Origin: Actinomycetes bacterium
GTDB taxonomy: Bacteria > Actinomycetota > Thermoleophilia > Solirubrobacterales > 70-9
Assembly: GCA_016861045.1 (NCBI GenBank)
Contig: BOKP01000001.1
Location: forward strand, 437,529 to 501,528
Direction of reading: 5' to 3'
DNA: 64,000 nt
The position numbers and the translations under genes were made by a program. Below the pieces are notes generated by a model. That model saw only the letters and a list, made by a program, of their open reading frames with translations, searched no databases and was not told the origin of the DNA. The stretch's first letter is position 1, and each line of letters starts with the position of its first letter. This document shows, one piece after another, positions 41,481 to 48,096 of this stretch.

Positions 41481-42431
41481 GTGAACGGCGAACCGTCCGC
41501 CGCGGTCGGCAAGCGGTGGCCGGCGACCGCCTACGAGGTCGGCCGCGAGAAGATCCGCGAGTATGCGGACGCGCTCGCGATCGACGCGGCGATCCACCGC
41601 GACCACGACGCCGCCCGCGTGAGCGGCTACCGCGCCGCGGTCGCGCCGCCGGCTTTCGCCGCCGTCTACGTCGCCCGCTCGCTCGCCGGCGCCATGTTCG
41701 ACCCGGAGTCGGGGATCTTCGACCCGGCCGAGGGCCTCGCCGGCTACCGCTTCGTCCAGCGCCGGCAGTGGTTTCGCTGGCACGAGCCGGTCTGCTCCGG
41801 CGACCGGATCGAGACGGTCGCCCGCCTCGTCGCCGCCGAGGACGCCGGTGGCGCCCGCTACCGGACGTTCGCCTCGGAGTCGGTCAACCAGGCGGGCGAG
41901 CTCGTGCTCGAAGGCCGCTACGAGGGCGTCGTCCCGGCGGCGGGAGGCGCGAAGCGGAGGCCGGGGGCGGCGCGCGCGGTCGGGGAGGCGGCGCGGGCCG
42001 CCGGGTCGGCCGCCGCCGCGGCGGCGAGCGCCGGGCCGGCGGCCGGCTACGCCGCAGGCGACCCGTGGCCCGAGCTCCGCATCGCGCCCGACCGCTACGC
42101 GCCGCACCGCTACGCCGGCGCCTCGCTCGACTTCACGCCCTTCCACCTCGACGACGGGCTCGCCCGGGCGGTCGGGCTGCCCGGGATCATCCTCCACGGC
42201 CTCTACACCTACGGCCAGCTCGCCCGCGGGCTGCTCGAGCCGTTCGACGGCGATCCGCGGGCCCTCCGCTCGCTGCAGGCCCGCTTCCGCCGTCCCGCCG
42301 TCCCCGAGCGCGAGCTCGTCGTCACCGGCACGGTCGCGGCGGCGAGCGACGACCGGATCGAGGTCGCCTGCGCCGTCTCCCAGGAGGGCCGTGAGGTGCT
42401 CTCGGAGGGGGCGGCCGAGCTCGTGCCGTGA
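41481..42431 (+). CDS. Fused MaoC-like (R)-enoyl dehydratase, HadA/HadB-like double hotdog
   Basis: 316 residues from GTG at 41481, 2 bases after the previous stop. Residues about 8-150 form a first hotdog resembling the FAS1/HadA-type dehydratase subunit (YEVGREKIREYADALAI, then RFVQRRQWFRWHEPVCSGD). An alanine-rich linker follows (about 155-190). Residues about 195-316 are a MaoC domain with the catalytic D-x4-H in GASLDFTPFHLDD and LPGIILHGLYTYG. In mycobacteria these halves are separate HadA and HadB/C subunits; here they are one chain. It would hydrate or dehydrate enoyl/3-hydroxyacyl thioesters. Confidence 0.85.
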   Translation: MNGEPSAAVGKRWPATAYEVGREKIREYADALAIDAAIHRDHDAARVSGYRAAVAPPAFAAVYVARSLAGAMFDPESGIFDPAEGLAGYRFVQRRQWFRWHEPVCSGDRIETVARLVAAEDAGGARYRTFASESVNQAGELVLEGRYEGVVPAAGGAKRRPGAARAVGEAARAAGSAAAAAASAGPAAGYAAGDPWPELRIAPDRYAPHRYAGASLDFTPFHLDDGLARAVGLPGIILHGLYTYGQLARGLLEPFDGDPRALRSLQARFRRPAVPERELVVTGTVAAASDDRIEVACAVSQEGREVLSEGAAELVP

Positions 42432-42563
42432 GGCGGGCGGCGCCGGCCGTCACGCGGCTTTGGAGACCGAGGCCGGGCCCGGGGCGGCCGCAACGGCCCC
42501 GCCCGCCCGTCGGCCCCGCCCGCCCGCCCGCCCGCCCATCGGCCCCGTCCGCCCGGCTTCGCT

Positions 42564-42608
42564 CGAGGCGGCCGAAACCGTCCCATCTGACCGGTTTCGG
42601 CCACCTCG
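42564..42608. terminator. Long hairpin after the MaoC-like gene
   Basis: Arms of 17 bases with one mismatch (cgaggcggccgaaaccg at 42564-42580; its partner at 42592-42608) surround an 11-base loop. Pairing extends outward through cttcg/cgaag with a small bulge. It lies between the MaoC-like stop and the operator of the next operon and should end upstream transcription. Confidence 0.65.
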
Positions 42609-42645
42609 CGAAGCGCGGGCCCGCCTGCGGCGACGCAGCCGCCGG

Positions 42646-42670
42646 AAGTGGGCAGCGTCACTTCCCACTT
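42646..42670. promoter_or_regulatory. 25-bp palindromic operator, site C (enoyl-CoA hydratase operon)
   Basis: Arms aagtgggcagc and acttcccactt lie around a 3-base centre; the outer seven bases of each arm pair perfectly. It has the same length and architecture as sites A and B. A -10-like taggct follows at 42681-42686, so the site covers the -35 region of the promoter for the hydratase, BKACE and MerR genes. Confidence 0.75.
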
Positions 42671-42714
42671 CATGCAGTGGTAGGCTCGGGACGCGGTCGC
42701 CGGGCCGCACTCCG

Positions 42715-43497
42715 ATGGCCTACGAGCAGCTTCTCTACGACGTCTCCGGCGGGGTCGCGACGGTGACCCTGAACCGTCCCGAGCAGCGCAACGCGCTCTC
42801 GGGTCAGATGCTCGAGGAGCTCGTCGACGCGATGCGGCGGGTCCGTGACGATGACGACGTGCGCGCGGTCGTCCTCACCGGGGCCGGCGAGAAGGCGTTC
42901 TGCGCCGGCGCCGACCTCGGGGGCTTCGCCGCCGACGCGCCCCTCGTCGCCAAGCACTTCTCCTCCGACCGCTTCCTCGAGCTGTTCCGGCTGATGCCGC
43001 GGCTCGGCAAGCCGTCGCTGTGCGCGGCGAACGGCCACGTGCTCGCCGGCGGCATGGGCCTGGCGCTCTCCTGCGACCTCTTGATCGCGAGGGAGGGGAT
43101 CACGTTCGGGACGCCCGAGATCAACGTCGGCGCGTTCCCCTACATGATCATGGCGATCATCTACCGCAACGTCCCGCGGAAGAGGGTCAACGAGATGATG
43201 CTCCTCGGCGAGCGGATCAGCGCCGAGCAGGCGGTCGAGTACGGGATCGCCAACAGGGTCGTCCCGGCGCCGGAGTTCGACGATTCCGTCGCCGACTGGG
43301 CGGCGCGGCTGGCGTCGAAGAGCCCGGTCCTGATGCGGCTCGGCCACGACGCGATGTACCGCCAGCAGGACATGGCGCTCGACGACGCGCTCGAGTTCCT
43401 CCGCAGCCAGCTCTCCTTGACGTTCTCGACCGAGGACATCCAGGAGGGCGTGCGGGCGTTCTTCGAGAAGCGCGACCCCCAGTGGAGGGGGAGATGA
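42715..43497 (+). CDS. Enoyl-CoA hydratase/isomerase family protein
   Basis: 260 residues from ATG at 42715. VVLTGAGEKAFCAGADLGGF and ANGHVLAGGMGLALSCDLLIA form the oxyanion hole of the crotonase fold. GTPEINVGAFPYMIMAIIYRNV replaces the usual second catalytic region. ALEFLRSQLSLTFSTEDIQEGVRAFFEKRDPQW is the C-terminal helix. The first catalytic Glu position is Gly-Met-Gly-Leu (GGMGLAL), so this is probably not a standard hydratase. An isomerase, lyase or methylglutaconyl-type activity is possible. First gene after operator C, followed by BKACE after 52 bases. Confidence 0.88.
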   Translation: MAYEQLLYDVSGGVATVTLNRPEQRNALSGQMLEELVDAMRRVRDDDDVRAVVLTGAGEKAFCAGADLGGFAADAPLVAKHFSSDRFLELFRLMPRLGKPSLCAANGHVLAGGMGLALSCDLLIAREGITFGTPEINVGAFPYMIMAIIYRNVPRKRVNEMMLLGERISAEQAVEYGIANRVVPAPEFDDSVADWAARLASKSPVLMRLGHDAMYRQQDMALDDALEFLRSQLSLTFSTEDIQEGVRAFFEKRDPQWRGR

Positions 43498-43549
43498 GCG
43501 TGCGGCAGGCGCCGCCCGCCGCCCGCTCGCGCGGAGGACCCGGGCGCCG

Positions 43550-44464
43550 ATGAGCTCCTTCTCCGACCCGGTGGTCATCAGCTGCTCGATCAGCGGCGCG
43601 ATCGCCAATCGCGACCAGTGCCCGGCGATCCCCTACACGCCGGCGGAGTACGCGGCGGAGGCGCGGCGGGCGGTCGACGAGGGCGCGTCGCAGATCCACA
43701 TCCACGCCCGCACTCCGGACGGGACGCCCTCGTACGAGATCGACGACTTCCGGGCGATCACCGAGGCGATCCGCGACGCCGTCGGCGACGTGATCATCAA
43801 CTACTCGACCGGCGCGATCGGGGTGCCGCTGGAGAAGCGGATCGCCTACCTGCGTGAGCTCGGGCCCGACGTGGCGGCGCTGAACATGTCGTCGATGAAC
43901 TACGCGAAGTACTCGCGCCGCCGCCGCGACTTCGTCTTCAAGGCGGTCTTCGAGAACAGCTTCGACACGATCGTCGAGCTGATCGAGGCGATGCGCGAGC
44001 ACGGGATCCAGCCCGAGCACGAGTGCTTCGACGCCGGCCACGTCGCCAACCTCGACCCGCTGCTCGACATGGGCCTGCTCGAGCCGCCGCTGCAGATCTC
44101 GCTCGTGATGGGGGTGACCGGCGGGATCCGTCCGACCGCGCGCAACGTCGGGCTGATGTCGGAGCAGATCCCGGGCGGCCCCGGGGGCTCGAACAACTGG
44201 CAGGTGATCGGCGTCTCGCGCGACCAGTGGAAGCTCCTCGCCGGCGCCCTGGTCCTCGGCGGAAACGTCCGCGCCGGTCTCGAGGACAACCTCTACCTGC
44301 CGGACGGGACGATGGCACGCTCCAACGGCGATCTGATCGCGAAGGCCCGGCAGATGGCCGAGGACGTCGGCCGGCGCGCGGCGACGGTGGCCGAAGCCCG
44401 GCGGATGCTCGGATTGGGCGAGCGTCGAGCGGCGAGCGGCGAGCGGCGCGACACGGGAGCCTGA
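43550..44464 (+). CDS. 3-keto-acid cleavage enzyme (BKACE, DUF849 family)
   Basis: 304 residues. Zinc and substrate motifs typical of the 3-keto-5-aminohexanoate cleavage enzyme family: VVISCSISGAI at the N-terminus, SQIHIHARTPDGTPS (zinc histidines), INYSTGAIG, EHECFDAGHVAN, and GGNVRAGLEDNLYL near the end. These enzymes condense a beta-keto acid with acetyl-CoA and release acetoacetate plus a new CoA ester. The exact substrate is set by residues not assignable here. Acetoacetate production would suit the acetoacetyl-CoA synthetase-like gene at the window start. Lies between an enoyl-CoA hydratase-like gene and a MerR regulator. Confidence 0.92.
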   Translation: MSSFSDPVVISCSISGAIANRDQCPAIPYTPAEYAAEARRAVDEGASQIHIHARTPDGTPSYEIDDFRAITEAIRDAVGDVIINYSTGAIGVPLEKRIAYLRELGPDVAALNMSSMNYAKYSRRRRDFVFKAVFENSFDTIVELIEAMREHGIQPEHECFDAGHVANLDPLLDMGLLEPPLQISLVMGVTGGIRPTARNVGLMSEQIPGGPGGSNNWQVIGVSRDQWKLLAGALVLGGNVRAGLEDNLYLPDGTMARSNGDLIAKARQMAEDVGRRAATVAEARRMLGLGERRAASGERRDTGA

Positions 44465-44466
44465 GC

Positions 44467-44664
44467 GTGGCTCGGGAGGTCGTCCCGCCAGCGGAGAGCG
44501 CGACCGCGACCAATCGCGCTCGGGTTGTCTGGGTAAGGACGAAGGCGGACCCGCGCTTCGAGGTCGACCCCGGCGCCGCGGCGCTCGCCGAGCTCCACCG
44601 CGATGCGCAGGAGCGTTGCTGCCCGGCGGCCTCGGTCAACTTCCCGGTCGAGGCTGCGGGGTGA
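44467..44664 (+). CDS. Small protein of unknown function (65 residues)
   Basis: Starts with GTG 2 bases after the BKACE stop and ends with a TGA overlapping the GTG of the MerR gene by 4 bases. This placement is that of a real, translationally coupled gene. It encodes VAREVVPPAESATATN, then RVVWVRTKADPRFEVDPG, then AALAELHRDAQERCCPAASVNF. It has a vicinal Cys-Cys pair, no membrane segment and no recognised family. It might be a small CoA- or metal-binding accessory, or a chance frame kept open by base composition. Confidence 0.55.
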   Translation: MAREVVPPAESATATNRARVVWVRTKADPRFEVDPGAAALAELHRDAQERCCPAASVNFPVEAAG

Positions 44665-45407
44665 GCGCCACCGCGCGGACACCGGACGACGGCGAGCCGA
44701 CGCTGAAGATCAGCGAGCTCGCCGAGGCCGCCGGGGTCCCGGTCGCGACCGTCCGCCACTACCTCCGCGAGGGCCTGCTTCCGGAGGGGACGAAGACGAG
44801 CCGGAACATGGCCTACTACCCGGCCGCCACGGTCGAGCGGATCCGCCTGATCAAGCTCCTCCAGGAAGAGCGTTACATGCCCCTGAAGGTGATCCGCGAG
44901 CTGCTCGACCGCGAGGGCGGCGACATCGAGGCGGTCCGGTCGCTGCTCGCCGAGTCCGACCGCGAGATCGACCGCGCGCTCGCCAGCGAGCGGGAGCGCA
45001 CCCCGGCCGCGGCCGTCAGCGAGCGCTACGAAGTCCCCGCCGCGGTCCTCGACCGGCTCGCCGAGATCGGGATCCTCAGCCCGGCCGCCGACGGCTACTC
45101 GCCCTCCGACGTCCGCATCGTCGCCGCGATCGCCCGCTTCCGCGCTGGCGGCTACGACGAGCGGATCGGGTTCACCGTCTACGACGCGGCCCGCTTCCTC
45201 GAGCCGCTGCGGGCGCTCGCCCGGCGCGAGGTCGAGCTCCTCTCGGAGAAGCTCGTCGGCCGCTTCGAGCCCGACCGGGCCGCCGAGCTGATCGAGGCCG
45301 GGATCGAGCCGCTGGCGGACCTGATCGCGGCGATGAACTCGAAGCTGATCGGCGCCGAGATCGCAGCCCACCGGACCGATTCCCCGGGCTCGGCGGGCGC
45401 CCGGTAG
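44661..45407 (+). CDS. MerR-family transcriptional regulator
   Basis: 248 residues from GTG at 44661. The N-terminal winged helix is LKISELAEAAGVPVATVRHYLREGLL, then the wing with RNMAYYPAATVERIRLIKLLQEERYMPLKVIREL. A dimerisation helix follows (RSLLAESDREIDRALASER). The C-terminal about 150 residues form a second domain with an unusual second helical module (YEVPAAVLDRLAEIGIL, then YSPSDVRIVAAIARFRAGGY), like another MerR-type half. It is the last gene of the operon behind operator C and is the nearest candidate regulator of the three 25-bp sites. MerR-type LiuR regulates leucine catabolism in proteobacteria, which makes the analogy attractive. Confidence 0.9.
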   Translation: MSATARTPDDGEPTLKISELAEAAGVPVATVRHYLREGLLPEGTKTSRNMAYYPAATVERIRLIKLLQEERYMPLKVIRELLDREGGDIEAVRSLLAESDREIDRALASERERTPAAAVSERYEVPAAVLDRLAEIGILSPAADGYSPSDVRIVAAIARFRAGGYDERIGFTVYDAARFLEPLRALARREVELLSEKLVGRFEPDRAAELIEAGIEPLADLIAAMNSKLIGAEIAAHRTDSPGSAGAR

Positions 45408-45469
45408 GGCCCGGCAGCCGAGCGGATCCCAGCCCGCGCCGCGGCCCGCCCGGGTGTTTCGGTGCGGTA

Positions 45470-45485
45470 GATTGACTGGTCAATC
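45470..45485. promoter_or_regulatory. 16-bp palindromic operator at the amidase-TetR promoter
   Basis: gattgac and gtcaatc form perfect 7-base arms around tg. The site overlaps a -10-like tagatt (45468-45473), 45 bases before the amidase start. The operon's second gene is a TetR regulator, so autorepression through this site is the simplest reading. It differs from the 25-bp sites elsewhere. Confidence 0.65.
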
Positions 45486-45529
45486 AACCACCGGGCGCCC
45501 GTCGTCCGGCGGGGGTCCGAGGAGAAGGC

Positions 45530-46360
45530 ATGCGCGCGGCCGCGATCCAGCTCAACTCAAGCGGTGACGTCGACCGCAACCTCGAGACCGCGGAGCGGCT
45601 CGTCGCGGCGGCGGCGGCGGCCGGGGCCGAGCTCCTGGTTCTGCCCGAGAAGTGGCCGGCGCTCGCTCCCGGCGAGGTCCTGCGCGAGCTCGCCGAGTCG
45701 CTCGACGGCCGGATCATGAGCGCCTGCCGCGGATGGGCCCGCGAGCACGGCGTCGTCCTCGTGGCCGGCAGCTTCAGCGAGCGGCTGGACGACGGCGATC
45801 TCGCCAACACGTCGGCGCTGATCGGCCCCGACGGCGAGATCGTCGCGACCTACCGGAAGATCCACATGTTCGACGTCGACGTCGGCGGCGTCAGCTACCG
45901 CGAGTCCGAGCACGAGCGGGCGGGGGAGGAGATCGTCGTCGCAGACGCCGGCCGGCACCGGCTCGGGTTGAGCGTCTGCTACGACCTCCGCTTCCCCGAG
46001 CTGTACCGGATCCTCGCGCTTCGCGGCGCGACCGCGGCTGCCGTTCCGGCCGCGTTCACGGCGGCGACCGGGCGGGACCACTGGGAGGTGCTGCTGCGCG
46101 CCCGCGCCATCGAGGACCAGCTCTTCGTCGTCGCCGCCAACCAGTTCGGACGGGCGCTCCCGACGTTCCACTCCTGGGGCCATTCGGCGATCGTCGATCC
46201 GTGGGGACGGGTCCTCGACGTCCTCGCCGACGGCGAAGGGCACGCGATCGCCGAGCTCGACCTCGCCGAGATCGAGCGGGTCCGTGCCCAGGTGCCGTCG
46301 CTGGCGAGCCGCCGCCCCGGCGCCTACCGCTGGCCGGTCGAGGTGGGCGATCGTGGCTGA
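45530..46360 (+). CDS. Carbon-nitrogen hydrolase (nitrilase superfamily, Nit/omega-amidase-like)
   Basis: 276 residues. The catalytic triad is Glu40 in LLVLPEKW, Lys110 in ATYRKIHMFD and Cys150 in LSVCYDLRFPELYR. KIHMFDVDV and YDLRFPE are the Nit1/Nit2 branch signatures (deaminated glutathione amidase or omega-amidase). A metabolite-repair or amide-hydrolysis role is therefore likely. ATG at 45530 follows ggtccgaggagaaggc. It overlaps the TetR gene by 8 bases. Confidence 0.92.
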   Translation: MRAAAIQLNSSGDVDRNLETAERLVAAAAAAGAELLVLPEKWPALAPGEVLRELAESLDGRIMSACRGWAREHGVVLVAGSFSERLDDGDLANTSALIGPDGEIVATYRKIHMFDVDVGGVSYRESEHERAGEEIVVADAGRHRLGLSVCYDLRFPELYRILALRGATAAAVPAAFTAATGRDHWEVLLRARAIEDQLFVVAANQFGRALPTFHSWGHSAIVDPWGRVLDVLADGEGHAIAELDLAEIERVRAQVPSLASRRPGAYRWPVEVGDRG

Positions 46361-46970
46361 CGGGGTCCGGGTCGCGCCGGCGGACAAGCGGCGCGCGATT
46401 CTCGACGCCGCGATCCGGGTCTTCGCCCGCCAGGGCTACCACTCGACCCGGGTGGCCGATATCGCTGATGAGGCCGGCGTCGCCTACGGGCTCGTCTACC
46501 ACTACTTCCGCTCCAAGGAGGCGGTGATGACCGAGCTTTTCACCGAGCGCTGGTCGCTGCTGCTCGACGCCTCCGACGCCCTGTACGAGCGCGACCTGCG
46601 GCCGCGCGAGAAGCTCGCCGGGATCGCCCGCTTCATCATCGACTCCTACCGCCACGACCCCGAGCTGATGAAGGTGATCATCGTCGAGGTCACGCGCGCG
46701 GCGAACTCGTTCGGGGCGACGCACCTACCCGAGATCAGGCGCGCCTACGACGTGGTGTCGCGGATCGTCGCCGACGGCCAGCGTGACGGCGTGTTCCGGG
46801 CCGAGGTCGACCCCGATTTCGTCGGCATGTGGTTCTACGGAGCGATCGAGCAGCTCCTGTCGGGCTGGGTGTTCGGGCTGATCCCGGCCACCGACGAGGA
46901 GTTCGAGCGGGCCGGCGCGATGGTCGTCGAGACCCTCTGCTGCGGCCTCGAGCGGCACGACCGGGCCTGA
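46353..46970 (+). CDS. TetR-family transcriptional regulator
   Basis: 205 residues from GTG at 46353. The helix-turn-helix is RRAILDAAIRVFARQGYHSTRVADIADEAGVAYGLVYHYFRSKEAVM. The C-terminal ligand domain (TELFTERWSLLLDASDAL to ETLCCGLERH) resembles the FadR-like TetR group that senses acyl-CoAs. It is coupled to the amidase and probably binds the palindrome at 45470-45485. It could also act on unlinked acyl-CoA genes in the window, but no copy of its presumed site was seen there. Confidence 0.92.
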   Translation: MADGVRVAPADKRRAILDAAIRVFARQGYHSTRVADIADEAGVAYGLVYHYFRSKEAVMTELFTERWSLLLDASDALYERDLRPREKLAGIARFIIDSYRHDPELMKVIIVEVTRAANSFGATHLPEIRRAYDVVSRIVADGQRDGVFRAEVDPDFVGMWFYGAIEQLLSGWVFGLIPATDEEFERAGAMVVETLCCGLERHDRA

Positions 46971-47033
46971 GCGGTTCCCGATAAGGTCGCCGCTCGACGT
47001 TTCGCCAACGACCGTCGGGACAGAGGGACACCA

Positions 47034-47168
47034 GTGGACAACGAGATCACCAAGCGGCTCGTCTGGTCCGGCTTGCTGGCCGCCTTCGGGGCGCTTGCAA
47101 GCATCGCGGCAACGAGGGTCGCCGGCATCGTCTACCGGCGCATCTTCGACGAGGATCCTCCCGACTGA
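47034..47168 (+). CDS. 44-residue membrane peptide, DUF4235-like
   Basis: GTG at 47034 to TGA at 47168. It encodes VDNEITKRLVWSGLLAAFG, a hydrophobic helix through ALASIAATRVAGIVY, and RRIFDEDPPD. One membrane segment with a C-terminal W/Y-R-R then D-P-P resembles the end of DUF4235 proteins, which commonly accompany DUF3618 and phage-holin-family genes in actinobacteria. It is 3 bases from the next start, so it is the first gene of that operon. A -10-like taaggt lies at 46982-46987. Confidence 0.75.
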   Translation: MDNEITKRLVWSGLLAAFGALASIAATRVAGIVYRRIFDEDPPD

Positions 47169-47171
47169 TCC

Positions 47172-47618
47172 ATGGCCGACCCGCCCGCAGACCCCCAGCC
47201 CGCGCCACCGCCGGAGCCGGCGCCCGAGCGCGACCGCTCGGTCGGCGAGCTCGTCTTCGACGTCTCCGAGCGGGTGACCATCCTCGTCCGCGAGGAGGTC
47301 GCGCTCGCCAAGGCCGAGATCAGCGAGAAGCTGGCGAACCTGGGCCGCGGCGCCGGCATCGCCGCTGCCGCCGGCGTGTTCGTGCTGGCGGCGCTGATCA
47401 TGATCATGTTCGCGATCGCCTGGCTGATCAACGACCTGCTCGGCGTCGAGACCGCGGTCTGGGTCGGGTTCGCGATCGAGGCGGCGGTCCTGCTCGTCCT
47501 CGCGGCGATCGCCGGGCTCGTCGCCAAGGGCCTGTTCGAGAAGGTCGAGTCCCCGACTCCCGACATGGCGATCGAGGAGCTGAAGGAGACCAGGGACACC
47601 CTGGGGAAGACGTCTTGA
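47172..47618 (+). CDS. Phage-holin-family (Actino DUF1469) membrane protein
   Basis: 148 residues. A proline-rich acidic N-terminus and an amphipathic helix (VGELVFDVSERVTILVREEVALAKAEISEKLANLGRG) precede two membrane helices (AAAAGVFVLAALIMIMFAIAWLI and AVWVGFAIEAAVLLVLAAIAGLV). This pattern is the actinobacterial holin superfamily III group, now viewed as a chromosomal envelope protein and not a phage lysis gene. No phage genes are near. It overlaps DUF3618 by 4 bases. Confidence 0.9.
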   Translation: MADPPADPQPAPPPEPAPERDRSVGELVFDVSERVTILVREEVALAKAEISEKLANLGRGAGIAAAAGVFVLAALIMIMFAIAWLINDLLGVETAVWVGFAIEAAVLLVLAAIAGLVAKGLFEKVESPTPDMAIEELKETRDTLGKTS

Positions 47619-47881
47619 GCGCCGACCCGCGGACATCGGGCGCCGCGCCGCGGCCGGGCGCGCCGGGCCGGAGCGCCGCCGAGATCCGCCGCGACATCGA
47701 CCTCCAGCAGGCCGAGCTGGCGGGATCGGTCGTCGCCCTGCGCGAGAAGGTGAGCGAGCTGACCGACTGGCGGGCGCAGATCGATGCCCACCGCGAGCAG
47801 CTCGTCAAGGGAGCCGCCGTCGCCGGGTTCGTCGTCGGCGCGGTCATCGCCTTCCGGGCGTTCCGGCGGCGGGGTGGATGA
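47615..47881 (+). CDS. DUF3618 protein
   Basis: 88 residues from TTG at 47615, overlapping the previous stop. RSAAEIRRDIDLQQAELAGSVVALREKVSELTDWR is the DUF3618 helical motif, followed by a short C-terminal membrane helix (GAAVAGFVVGAVIAFRAF) and basic tail. It forms an operon with the holin-family and DUF4235-like genes and probably acts with them at the membrane. Function is unknown. Confidence 0.88.
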   Translation: MSADPRTSGAAPRPGAPGRSAAEIRRDIDLQQAELAGSVVALREKVSELTDWRAQIDAHREQLVKGAAVAGFVVGAVIAFRAFRRRGG

Positions 47882-47968
47882 CCCCGGCGGGATGCTCCGC
47901 TCCGCTTCCGCTTCCGCCGGCCCGCCGGCCCGGGCGGCGGCGCCGAGATCCTTCCTCGCGGGGAGGCT

Positions 47969-48011
47969 GAGATGCGATCTCGGTCCCTGCCGGGGACCGA
48001 ATCCGCATCTC
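47969..48011. terminator. 19-bp hairpin after the DUF3618 operon (repeat family R1-like region)
   Basis: Arms at 47969-47987 and 47993-48011 (gagatgcg and cggtccc matching their partners, with three mismatches between) surround a 5-base loop. The preceding ggatgctccg region at about 47889 resembles the start of the R1 repeats. It lies between convergent genes and likely ends transcription from both sides. Confidence 0.6.
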
Positions 48012-48096
48012 GGGTGACCCGCAGCGAGGCCCTTCGCTACCAAACCCGGGTCCGCCGACCGGCAGCCATTGGGGCGCCGGCGGGACGGGCGCCGGA

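Noticed and set aside
47172-47618. Prophage lysis gene
   Set aside because: The holin-like family is chromosomal in actinobacteria and there are no other phage genes nearby.
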